DNA of 64,000 nt from Thermoplasmata archaeon (GTDB lineage Archaea > Thermoplasmatota > Thermoplasmata > Lutacidiplasmatales > SKW197): assembly GCA_038874435.1 (NCBI GenBank), contig JAVZCK010000003.1, positions 97,042 through 161,041 on the forward strand, written 5' to 3'. Of this stretch, positions 9,701 through 17,690 are shown in pieces; positions within the stretch are counted from its first letter, which is position 1; the number at the start of each line of letters is the position of its first letter. The notes under the pieces are model-generated. The model was not told where the DNA came from. It worked only from the letters and a program-made list of their open reading frames with translations, and made no database searches. The position numbers were made by a program, and so were the translations under genes.

Positions 9701-12700
9701 AAGCTGCATTTCAATCTCTTTTGCAATCTGGCTTCTTACAATTTGGGGAATAAGTTCCTTCGCTTTTGTGACCATCTGATATGCAGACATCATATCCATA
9801 TACTTCATCTTCATTGCTGCGGATTCTAGTAGGGCATTGACTTCACTGAAATCTATGTTCAACTCTGAAGCTGCTTCTATTTCTTCGATGCATTTTGCAA
9901 TGTTCTTCTCAATCACAGATTTCAACTTTCCATAAAGTTCATTCTGAAGTGAGGAAATCTGGAACAAAGCCTCTTTATACCTCCCACTACTTATCATACT
10001 TTTGAGCTGCGGCAAGATGGAAGTATACTGAGTTGTGTCCATTCCTAGCATTCGTGCAACTTCTAGATTCTTGGAAAGAATTTCAATCTCATTGTTAGAG
10101 TGAGCAGCAAGAAGAGAATCAAATTGGATGGAAGCATTTTCAAATATGTCCTTTCCTTTGAGATATTCCCCTGCGCTGAAAGCATCCCTTGCGTCTCTCA
10201 TCATGACCTCCACTTTTGCGGTGTCAACTCCGATTTTTCTCACATCTCCTACATCTCTCAGCTTTGCATCGATTGCTGGTAGGAGTTTCTCATTTACATT
10301 TTTCAGAATTGCGTTGCTCAGCTCATTTAGGGTAGCATGTGCCTTTTTGTACTCCTTTACGACAAGAAGGTCCTGAACTTTTTTGATTTGCTCTACCAGT
10401 GAAGAGAATTCCGGTATAACTTTCATCAAAAATACAAGGAATTTCTGCCATTTTGCAAGTTCTGAATTAATGTGTTTTTCAACGCTCTCAACTACTAAAC
10501 TTTCGCACTCAATCAGGACAGCCATCGCTTCTACGAGATTCTTTGAAGCAATATTCTGTGAACCTGTTGTAAGTAATCTTCTAGCTTCAGAAAGCTCAAG
10601 TCCTACATTCGTGAAGTAAGAGTAGATTTCATTAATCCCTTCATAAACCTCTTTAACTTTTTCCTCAGCAGCGTTTGTTGTGTCCTGCTCTATATTTTTT
10701 AGCTCCCTAAGAGCATCTAGTACATTGGGTGATTTCTGTACGGCAACTACCCTATTTTTCAACTGGATAACTTTTACCGTATCTACACCTAAGCGTTCTG
10801 CCTCATCTATTTTTGCGATTGTGTCATTTACTCTTGAGGCAAGATATGTAGACATGCTTTCGTCGCCAAGTTTCTTTGTTTCTTTTATCGTGTAATACGT
10901 TTCCACAACCCTGTTATCTTTCAACAATCTCTCCGCACGCACAACACCTTCTCTAAACTTGGTCACATCGATTCCAATCCGTTCGCAGTCAGCAATAAAG
11001 CTCTTGTAGTCCTCTATCTCATGTGTTGTATATTCGCGCACACTAGTCATTATTTTATTTATTGCTTCTAAAGCAAGATTGTATGCTTCATTGTATTTTT
11101 TCTGAGAAAGGGAGAGAGAGGCATTGTTCAATACAATAGCTGCCGATAGTATTTCTGGACCAAGTGTCTTGAATCTCTCTATATATCCAAGTCCTTCGTT
11201 GATTGTTCCGTTAATCTTTCCTTCTATCTGGGATGTGACATGCTGTCTCACTTGAATGGCTATTTTGTGGGCATCGTCATAGGCATTTGTGTTAACTAGA
11301 TACCTAACCTGATTTAAAGTATCAATAAAATTTTCGGTTGAAGCAAGAAGTTTTCCTGAAGTGTTTATGTAACTCTCAGTTTCTTCAACCACTTCAAGAA
11401 TGTGTTTGGAGTAATTATTGTTTACTTCTGTAAGAATTTCCTCAAATCTCGTGATGGCCTCGAAATGCTTTCCAGCGGTTATGAGTATCTGGATTTCACT
11501 GCTTCTATCAATCACGGGAACACCTGACTTTTTTAATCTCTCAGTGTATTCTTTCAGCGAAGAGAGTAATTCTCTGGCCTTGGTCTCTGCAACCTGAGAG
11601 ATGGCCTTGTTTGCCTGTTCAATGTGATTTCTTGCCTCAATGTAATCTCTCTTTTCGATATCACCAATAATATTTTTTACAGCAACTTCGATAGGCGACA
11701 CCTGAACACCATATCTTTTGAGGAAATGAGTTTTTGCGTCAATATCTTCCTTTGTTTTAAGGATATTATCTCTTACAGTAATCTCCATATCGTTCAGAGC
11801 ATTTTTTATGATTTTTGCTGCTTCTGTAGTATTTCCAGCTTCAAATGTATTCATAGCCATGTTTTTTATTTCAACATAGTTATCGTTGCTTATTCCATGA
11901 AGGGCAAGGATGTCTAACCATCTTCCGAATGTTTCAATGTGGGTTTTGAAAACTTCGTTTGCAACTTCAATAAATTTATTTTTTGCATCCTTGGCAAGAC
12001 TCACAAGTCCTTCATAGTTTCTTCCATTAATGAATGCCTGAGCGGTAAGATACATTCTTTCAAATAGAGTTGTGTCAGCACCGATCTGGGTGCCTTTTTC
12101 GATACACGCTCTGATCTCACCCAGTAACTTAGAACTGTTCTCTTCAAGAATATCTTCCACTTGCTTTTTAAGTTTCACAGAAATTGATTGAGCACCCATG
12201 TAATCTTTCACATCCAGCTTTCGTTTCGCTTCCTCGAGCATGTTTCGATGCTCTTCAGCAGGAATTCCCAATAGTGCAAGCATCTCAATCTGGGGTGCAA
12301 TCATGTTGATCTCATTTGCTATGTATCTTCTCACTGTATCCTCTGTAGTAGAGAGTGCTTTTGTTATCAGGTTCTTTGCCTGGACATACATTTTAGAAGC
12401 AAACCTGATTTTACCTTTATTCAACAACTCCTTTGGATGGGAGACATCAATTCCAATACCGACTGCAAACTCAATTAGTAAGTCACACTGGTTGATTGCA
12501 GAAAGAAGATTTTCTTCCATCGTTTTCGTAATTTTCGCTTTCAATTCTTGGTGGACTTTTGCTACTGTCTCAAAATCTCTATTGGCGGCATTTTCCTTTA
12601 TGACCTCATGTTTTTGATTTATTTCAGTTGGGTCTATTTCTAGCTTTTTCATTATCTCAATAGCATCAGTAATTTCTTTTTCTATTGTCATCATGTGCTC

Positions 12701-15700
12701 TTGGATTTCCTTGTTTCCTTGCTCAATAACATTGTCGAGAATTTCTATTACTCTTGAATACTCTTCCCTTGTTAAATGCTCTTTTGCATCTAAGTAGCGA
12801 TTTTCATAAATATGGAAATTTAGACCTAGGGCTTTCAATGCAGCGATGATTTTAACTGCATCACTCGTCTTAGCATCTATGTTTTCCTCGATAACATTTC
12901 TCACATCTGTCGCGATTTTCCCTAGTTCTTTATTTGCCTCCTCTATTCTTCCTGCATTGAGAATTTCCTTTGATTTTGTAATTGTGTCTTTGATCTCTTC
13001 CCTTTTTCTAGCATCTCCAATCAACGACAATTGACTTTCAAATTCCACTATTGTTTTTGCAAGTTTTATCTTCAATTCCTGATTCAAATTTTCACCAAAT
13101 GTCATAATGTTTTGTATATCTATTACCTCAAAATTTTCCTTGGCAGATAACATTCTTAGGTGGTTTTCCATCTTTCCCCAGTCCATCTTGAGATTGACAA
13201 ACTCCTTTTTTGCGTTCTCCAGTATCTTTTCATTTTCGCGATTTTTTGCAACCATTTTCTCTTTCAGTATCTTTCGCAATTCCAGGTCGGTTTCGAGTGC
13301 AGAAACAAGATTCACTCTCGCTCTTTCTCTGAGTGTTGCAAGTTTTTCTATGAGGTCTGGTTGAGGATTATACTTCTCAAGTGCAGAGATTATTTTCTCC
13401 CAGTATTCTATTAAAGTCCCAACTTTTTCACCAAGCGCTTTTTCAGTGCCTTCCCTCGCAGAGAGTGTTGCACTCATTGCTTTCTGTATGTCTCCCTGTT
13501 TTAACTTTTCAGATGCAACATCAACCATAAACCTTATTTTGGAAATATCTTCGCCCTGTTTCTCTAGCACTTTAAGTTTCTCATTGGTTTCTTCAATAAG
13601 CTCTTCAACTTCCTTCTTTATTGCATTCTGGATATCGTTGCGAAGTTCTGTACCATATTCAAGGCCATTTTTCCAGTCATTAGCACTCATGTAACTCTGG
13701 TATATGTCTACTCGCTCAGCATAAGGCGTGGTATCTATATTGAAACTCCTGAGCGTTTTTAACCCTTCATGGATTCCAGTTAGCATATCTGAAAGATATT
13801 TTTCAAAAATTCTCACGTAATTTCTGTAAACAGGATAGGAAGATTCTATTGCTTCGAAATACCTTTTTCCTTCGATGAGTCTTTTTATATTTTCTAATGC
13901 TGTAGCGTCAAATGTCACATCAATTCCGTATTTGCCACCTGTTTCTGATAGGAAAGAGAGTTTTTCTAATATCTTGTGTGCCTCTTCACGTGTGCGTTCA
14001 TCTGTTTCAGCCAGCATGTTTACGATTTCTATCAAAGCTTCATACATTCTGTTTGTGCTAGCGAGCATCCTTGCATTTTCCAATCTTTCCCTGTAGCCAT
14101 ACCCAAGTCCAAATCTTTCCATAGAAAGGACACGTGCCTCTGTGACTTTGTACAAATTCAACCACTGAGATGCCAGGCGGTCGGTCACCTCCTCAATCAA
14201 CTTATAGAGCGTTTCCACTATTTCAAAAGATTTTCCTTCGGACTTGAGTGAATCTAGAACATTGATTTCTTCCTCAACATCCTTACACTCCATTCCTAGT
14301 GTTTTCATCGTAGCAATGCACTTATGCAGTGTGTTCTCCATCTTGACTGATGCGTCTGCAAATACTACTTTAATGATTAGGTTATTTGCAAAGACAATTT
14401 TTTCATGGGCTTTTACCACATTGTTTCGTCGCAGTAAACTCTCAGCATCATTTACATATGTTTGCACTTCTCCTACATCTATTTTTTTATCGATTGCAGA
14501 GTTGATCAGATTTTTCAAGTTAGCAAGTTCTTTGCTCACAAAGTCCGTGAGTGAGGTAGCCATCACCTTTTTTATCTCTTCAATTTTAAGATTTGCCTCA
14601 CCGTATTTTTTTTCCTGAATCGCACCCTTCACCCACTCAATCTGGCTCTTTATCTCCCCCACATTAAATCCAATACTTTCTGCAATCTCCACACTTGCAT
14701 TAATTTTAGAAAGTTTCTCGTTTAAGAGCGTGATTATTTCTTTTTCAATATTTCCCTCAATTTCAGTTATAGATGTGTAAATTTCCTTTGCATTTTCAAG
14801 TGTAACATTCTTTATTAGGGCTCCAATTTCCTTAGATGACAATCCCCTTAAGCCCATCTCCTGGGCAGCTGTGTTTATCGGGCGCAGATTTTCTCGCACT
14901 CTCTTTTTGACAAAATCAATAACACTCTTTTCCAGATTCTTGCTGAACTGATTATAATACTCCATTGCCTGTTCCCATTTTGAGTCACTAATTGCTTTCA
15001 TTACCTCTTTGAACTGTTCTTTTTCAACTGATAGGTCCATCTCAGGTATTGCCATGTCGATTTTTCTGTTTCCTTCTTCTACTATTTTCTCAAATGCCAT
15101 TCGCAACTTTTCGTTCGTATCTTTGAGGAAATGCTCAATCTCCTTGATACAGTCCTCTGCATCGGAATACCCTGTGCAGTTTATTTTTGGAATCTGAAAC
15201 TCCAAATTGAGCATTGCCTTGAAGTTTACCAACCGACTAAACGAGCTAAGTTTTTTTTCTATAACAATGTTCATGTCCTCAGCAAAGACCTTTTCGAGGT
15301 CCAGAGTTTCGTGGAGTAACTCAAAAGCGTCGCTTGAATCTTTTCTGCGTTTGATGTCTTCTAATTTTGCAACGAATTTGCTTTCTGGCAACTCGCTGAG
15401 GTAAGCAGCAAGTTTTTCGGCATCTGCTAGTTTCTTCTCAACTTCTACAATCACCACAGCATTAATTCCATCGATTGCATTTTTGTAATGTGAAACCGCT
15501 GTTGCAAAATTTTCCTTTGCAATCTCTTTCTCTGCAATGGACACTAAGCGTTTCACTCCAGGCACTTCTATCCCATACTTTTCAGCATCTTCAATTTTCT
15601 TTTCAAGTACAGTCTTCATTGAAGTAAGAACCTCGTCCCTAATCTTCACAAAATTGTCCTTAATCTCTGTGAGAATTGCATTCGCTTCACTATACTTTTT

Positions 15701-16951
15701 CCTTTCTACGAGTTTCTTTGCCTCTTCGACTCTTGCCCTGAATTTTTCCACGACTTCTTGAGGGATTGCAGTTTCGCTAGATAAAAATGATTCTACATTT
15801 GAGATTATGCTATTCAGTTTGTTTTCCGTAGCGCTGTAAATGTAGCTCTTTGCAAGCAAAATGTTATCCAGAGCTTCACCGTACTTTCGCTCTTCCCAGA
15901 ACTTCTCGGCATCAACTAGTAAGTTTTCTGCATCACTTGTATTTATATCAAATTTCTTTCCCTCCTCCATTTTTTCCTGTACATATGCAACCTGGGTTTT
16001 GTAATAAACGGCTGCACTTTGGACATAGTTTTCACTATTTCCGAAAAGGTTGTCAAATTCTACGAGTGCCTGGCTTCCCTCGGTAAGGTAGGACTGGAGC
16101 ATGAATGAATATGCAGATGCGAGTGCAAGTGCCTCCTCATATCTACCGCTCTCAGTAAGGATTGCGATGTTTTTTCTCGCATCTAAGTATGGCACTTCTT
16201 CCCTTCTCTCATAATAAAGTTCTGCTGTTGCTTCTATTTTTTTCTCTTCACTTTCAACAGCAGTGAGGTAATACTTTGCAGCCCTGACTCTGTCTATGAT
16301 TTCTGTGCACCGTTTAACTGCATCCCTGTAATTTCCCTCTGCAATAAGCGATTTTACACCAGCCATTTCCCCATCAAATACTGTTCTCAACACTTCCTGT
16401 TCTTCAAGTAACTTTGAAATTTCATTTACGAAATTCACGGCCTTCTCATACTCTTCCATTAGAATACTTTCTATCTTTAGAAGTTTATCAGCAAGCCGCT
16501 CTGCTTCTGCATACTTCTCGAAACTTATATTGTTCTCAATCTCAGAGAGCATTTCCTCAACCTTGGGATGGGTTTTCACCCCTCTCTCTTTAATTTCCTC
16601 CCATTTCTTTCTGCATTCTTCTAGCTTTTCCTTTGCAATTTTTTCCAGCATTTCTCTATCTTTCTTTTCTTCTTTTTCTTCTTTGCTGGTAAGTTTTTCC
16701 ACCACGCTAAGAAGCTTTTTTCCCTCGGACATCACCTTTTCATAGGAACCTTTCTCATACAGTTTAATGATTGTGGAATAAATTTTTTCGATTTTTTCAA
16801 TATTTTTTATCCCTTTTTCTCTGACAGAGTTTACCTGAGCCTCCAATTTTTCCATCATCTCCTTTGCTTCTGCAGCTTTCTCATTCTCCTTATCTTCCTG
16901 ATGCTGTTTCGCAATAAAAACTGACACTACAGTTAATAGGAGCTTCGCCAT
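6731..16951 (-). CDS. Giant helical-repeat protein, ~3,406 aa, 62-residue period
   Basis: One uninterrupted frame encodes about 3,406 residues, almost all helix-forming and charged. I aligned it by hand: motif 'GIDV(S/T)' recurs at exactly 62-residue spacing through at least 15 consecutive units (about nt 10,975 down to 8,180) and at every other place tested, including the last two units. Each unit has G-hydrophobic-D at positions 1-3, Leu at 10-11, Ala at 14, a (G/K)-x-Y-x-E-A core at 21-26, then a long helix to 62. At this period about 55 units would fit. The core resembles a TPR helix turn, but the period is not TPR. ATG 16951 is preferred over 16990 because GGTGGAAAT precedes it. There is a short hydrophobic N-terminus, no clear membrane helix and no enzymatic motif. 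Probably an intracellular elastic or scaffold rod; the function is unknown. Confidence 0.85.
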   Translation of the reverse strand: MAKLLLTVVSVFIAKQHQEDKENEKAAEAKEMMEKLEAQVNSVREKGIKNIEKIEKIYSTIIKLYEKGSYEKVMSEGKKLLSVVEKLTSKEEKEEKKDREMLEKIAKEKLEECRKKWEEIKERGVKTHPKVEEMLSEIENNISFEKYAEAERLADKLLKIESILMEEYEKAVNFVNEISKLLEEQEVLRTVFDGEMAGVKSLIAEGNYRDAVKRCTEIIDRVRAAKYYLTAVESEEKKIEATAELYYERREEVPYLDARKNIAILTESGRYEEALALASAYSFMLQSYLTEGSQALVEFDNLFGNSENYVQSAAVYYKTQVAYVQEKMEEGKKFDINTSDAENLLVDAEKFWEERKYGEALDNILLAKSYIYSATENKLNSIISNVESFLSSETAIPQEVVEKFRARVEEAKKLVERKKYSEANAILTEIKDNFVKIRDEVLTSMKTVLEKKIEDAEKYGIEVPGVKRLVSIAEKEIAKENFATAVSHYKNAIDGINAVVIVEVEKKLADAEKLAAYLSELPESKFVAKLEDIKRRKDSSDAFELLHETLDLEKVFAEDMNIVIEKKLSSFSRLVNFKAMLNLEFQIPKINCTGYSDAEDCIKEIEHFLKDTNEKLRMAFEKIVEEGNRKIDMAIPEMDLSVEKEQFKEVMKAISDSKWEQAMEYYNQFSKNLEKSVIDFVKKRVRENLRPINTAAQEMGLRGLSSKEIGALIKNVTLENAKEIYTSITEIEGNIEKEIITLLNEKLSKINASVEIAESIGFNVGEIKSQIEWVKGAIQEKKYGEANLKIEEIKKVMATSLTDFVSKELANLKNLINSAIDKKIDVGEVQTYVNDAESLLRRNNVVKAHEKIVFANNLIIKVVFADASVKMENTLHKCIATMKTLGMECKDVEEEINVLDSLKSEGKSFEIVETLYKLIEEVTDRLASQWLNLYKVTEARVLSMERFGLGYGYRERLENARMLASTNRMYEALIEIVNMLAETDERTREEAHKILEKLSFLSETGGKYGIDVTFDATALENIKRLIEGKRYFEAIESSYPVYRNYVRIFEKYLSDMLTGIHEGLKTLRSFNIDTTPYAERVDIYQSYMSANDWKNGLEYGTELRNDIQNAIKKEVEELIEETNEKLKVLEKQGEDISKIRFMVDVASEKLKQGDIQKAMSATLSAREGTEKALGEKVGTLIEYWEKIISALEKYNPQPDLIEKLATLRERARVNLVSALETDLELRKILKEKMVAKNRENEKILENAKKEFVNLKMDWGKMENHLRMLSAKENFEVIDIQNIMTFGENLNQELKIKLAKTIVEFESQLSLIGDARKREEIKDTITKSKEILNAGRIEEANKELGKIATDVRNVIEENIDAKTSDAVKIIAALKALGLNFHIYENRYLDAKEHLTREEYSRVIEILDNVIEQGNKEIQEHMMTIEKEITDAIEIMKKLEIDPTEINQKHEVIKENAANRDFETVAKVHQELKAKITKTMEENLLSAINQCDLLIEFAVGIGIDVSHPKELLNKGKIRFASKMYVQAKNLITKALSTTEDTVRRYIANEINMIAPQIEMLALLGIPAEEHRNMLEEAKRKLDVKDYMGAQSISVKLKKQVEDILEENSSKLLGEIRACIEKGTQIGADTTLFERMYLTAQAFINGRNYEGLVSLAKDAKNKFIEVANEVFKTHIETFGRWLDILALHGISNDNYVEIKNMAMNTFEAGNTTEAAKIIKNALNDMEITVRDNILKTKEDIDAKTHFLKRYGVQVSPIEVAVKNIIGDIEKRDYIEARNHIEQANKAISQVAETKARELLSSLKEYTERLKKSGVPVIDRSSEIQILITAGKHFEAITRFEEILTEVNNNYSKHILEVVEETESYINTSGKLLASTENFIDTLNQVRYLVNTNAYDDAHKIAIQVRQHVTSQIEGKINGTINEGLGYIERFKTLGPEILSAAIVLNNASLSLSQKKYNEAYNLALEAINKIMTSVREYTTHEIEDYKSFIADCERIGIDVTKFREGVVRAERLLKDNRVVETYYTIKETKKLGDESMSTYLASRVNDTIAKIDEAERLGVDTVKVIQLKNRVVAVQKSPNVLDALRELKNIEQDTTNAAEEKVKEVYEGINEIYSYFTNVGLELSEARRLLTTGSQNIASKNLVEAMAVLIECESLVVESVEKHINSELAKWQKFLVFLMKVIPEFSSLVEQIKKVQDLLVVKEYKKAHATLNELSNAILKNVNEKLLPAIDAKLRDVGDVRKIGVDTAKVEVMMRDARDAFSAGEYLKGKDIFENASIQFDSLLAAHSNNEIEILSKNLEVARMLGMDTTQYTSILPQLKSMISSGRYKEALFQISSLQNELYGKLKSVIEKNIAKCIEEIEAASELNIDFSEVNALLESAAMKMKYMDMMSAYQMVTKAKELIPQIVRSQIAKEIEMQLERGSRLRERGIDISKHEHLLHKAKDRLDAGKYSEAKFLVVRYMNSILPVLEENFDKSIDYLRATINTAKEIGIKVEGEDVLWTEIKSHIASGDYIGANELIEVYQSNLIERIENTIKAELQKFSTLLEIATAYKCPVSTISEAYARIQMEFQNKKYVNTLKQSKENIEYLEEILKERASIEFKNLEGEIKEYASHNVDTSVAEKVLEEAKKRLAEKNYSLAFESITHARHNLEQNAIEFEKKIIDDVQRLVENAAEMRINIDQGIVIFNNGRELYNTGKLLEALNPLVTAREKITQTIKTELRSRIETMQSTLELGREMKIDISEIERNLQSAQKSLLINSFDETHKFITAATSKFVTIATATLGTEISKVEAIINVGEAIGCNLSLNRKEILKAKEMVVNKEFAGAKNHIDDLSAKTKKTVSARVLEEINGARAILNLAKRFGLEVGKQEEVLKSAEDLVRKERYQEAYNHAIETKAYLVNSVVKFLNAEISTVNGLLNVSVSIGVPELSRARENIDEGLRKLHEMDFEGAYAKLDAARTHIITNATEYLNALLKDAENILADAKAIEAVVSEELYAEIETAKTHINQQRFREARDIALGVYEKGLNIAREKLQERINTLNSLLELTKNFGIPVETAPETMKTIAELTSTKNFKGANKKCLELTKKVSDLLQNYCETQILNTAKLVDLGESIGIKMLELKRSVEGTWGLLRNKQYLEVVKLTNDVQSKIHGMLDRFVTDEVQRIQNDIKYAESIGANAAKVKELLESAQIKHREKDYTAAHRTLQDTEAALGKVLVRHISDSMSVARLTYDIGLRIGVDLADINEKFKEIENLTNEKKFKDAYFTVVETRKNIILRIENYMNDALNEVNQKIDTASELGVDVTNARAMFEIAKNTIRGKDYLEAKKILGKIEENVDTLCRNNLLEEYDRIMKAVEEFRAKNVDVSDVVSGLERVKSRIDKKLYVEAKLALETVRAKMRTIERIVKLGV

Positions 16952-17021
16952 ATTTCCACCTGTTTCCCGCACCATCAGATATACTCTCACTGAATTTAAC
17001 CTTTCCTATCGATTTTAGGCA

Positions 17022-17429
17022 TTACTTCCACTTGCTTTTGCCCTCAACAAACTCTTTTTTCCATATGGGAACTTTCTGTTTCACTAATTCCAGCACATCT
17101 CTGCAGGCTGCGAACCCTTCACTTCTATGTGGAGCAAAGACAACTATATAGAGTGTAGGTTCACCTGGTTTAAGGGTTCCAATTCTGTGATGGATATAGA
17201 TCGCGTCAACTTTTTGTTCTTTGGCGACTGCATTGCAAATTTCCTTTAATTCCTTTCGTGCCATTTTGTCGTAGGCAGTGTACTCCAGTTTGTCCACCTT
17301 TTTTCCGTCGTCTCTTCCCCTGACCACCCCAATGAATACAACACAAGCACCACTTGTTTCTGGCACATTTGATAAAATCCTTTCCAGAGAAAATTTTTTT
17401 CTACCGATACTCACCTTGACAATTGCCAT
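17022..17429 (-). CDS. moaE: Molybdopterin synthase catalytic subunit MoaE
   Basis: MoaE (135 aa) converts cyclic pyranopterin monophosphate to molybdopterin by taking sulfur from MoaD thiocarboxylate. Diagnostic elements are 'GVVRGRDDGKKVDKLEYTAY', 'IHHRIGTLKPGEP', 'APHRSEGFAACRDVLE' and the C-terminal 'VPIWKKEFVEGKSKW', whose lysines correspond to the active-site lysines of the family. It starts at the ATG directly after the MoaD stop (TGAATG), so the two are translationally linked. It is full length. It lies between the giant-repeat gene and the coiled-coil genes, all on the same strand. Confidence 0.95.
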   Translation of the reverse strand: MAIVKVSIGRKKFSLERILSNVPETSGACVVFIGVVRGRDDGKKVDKLEYTAYDKMARKELKEICNAVAKEQKVDAIYIHHRIGTLKPGEPTLYIVVFAPHRSEGFAACRDVLELVKQKVPIWKKEFVEGKSKWK

Positions 17430-17669
17430 TCAACCACCACTGACTGGAGGTAGAAGGGCAATTTCGTCACCCTCTTCTACTACCTCATTCTCATCAGCAT
17501 AAGCTCTATTTTTAGCCACAATTATCTCCGCCTGTTTCATGTCAGGGTACTTTTTGTAAATTATACCCAGAAGTTCTCTAATCCTTATTTTTTCCTTTAC
17601 TTCAATTTTTTCGTTTTCCTTTCCAGCAATATCTCGCAACCCCGCAAAATATTTTACAGTGACTTTCAT
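17430..17669 (-). CDS. moaD: Molybdopterin synthase sulfur carrier MoaD
   Basis: A 79-aa ubiquitin-fold sulfur carrier ending in the required diglycine ('LLPPVSGG'), which is adenylated and thiocarboxylated before passing sulfur to MoaE. The start 'MKVTVKYFAGLRDIAG' is characteristic. GGTGGAAAC just before the ATG is the same ribosome site seen before the giant gene and the 892-aa coiled-coil gene. The gap to the upstream coiled-coil gene is about 20 nt, so all probably share a transcript. Confidence 0.94.
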   Translation of the reverse strand: MKVTVKYFAGLRDIAGKENEKIEVKEKIRIRELLGIIYKKYPDMKQAEIIVAKNRAYADENEVVEEGDEIALLPPVSGG

Positions 17670-17690
17670 GTTTCCACCATCTCCCCTGTC

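Noticed and set aside
6663..16745. Many plus-strand frames opposite the giant repeat gene
   Set aside because: Low-complexity antisense products, caused by biased codon use in the helical protein.
6731..16951. Calling the giant protein a TPR protein
   Set aside because: The core resembles a TPR turn but the exact period is 62, not 34, residues.
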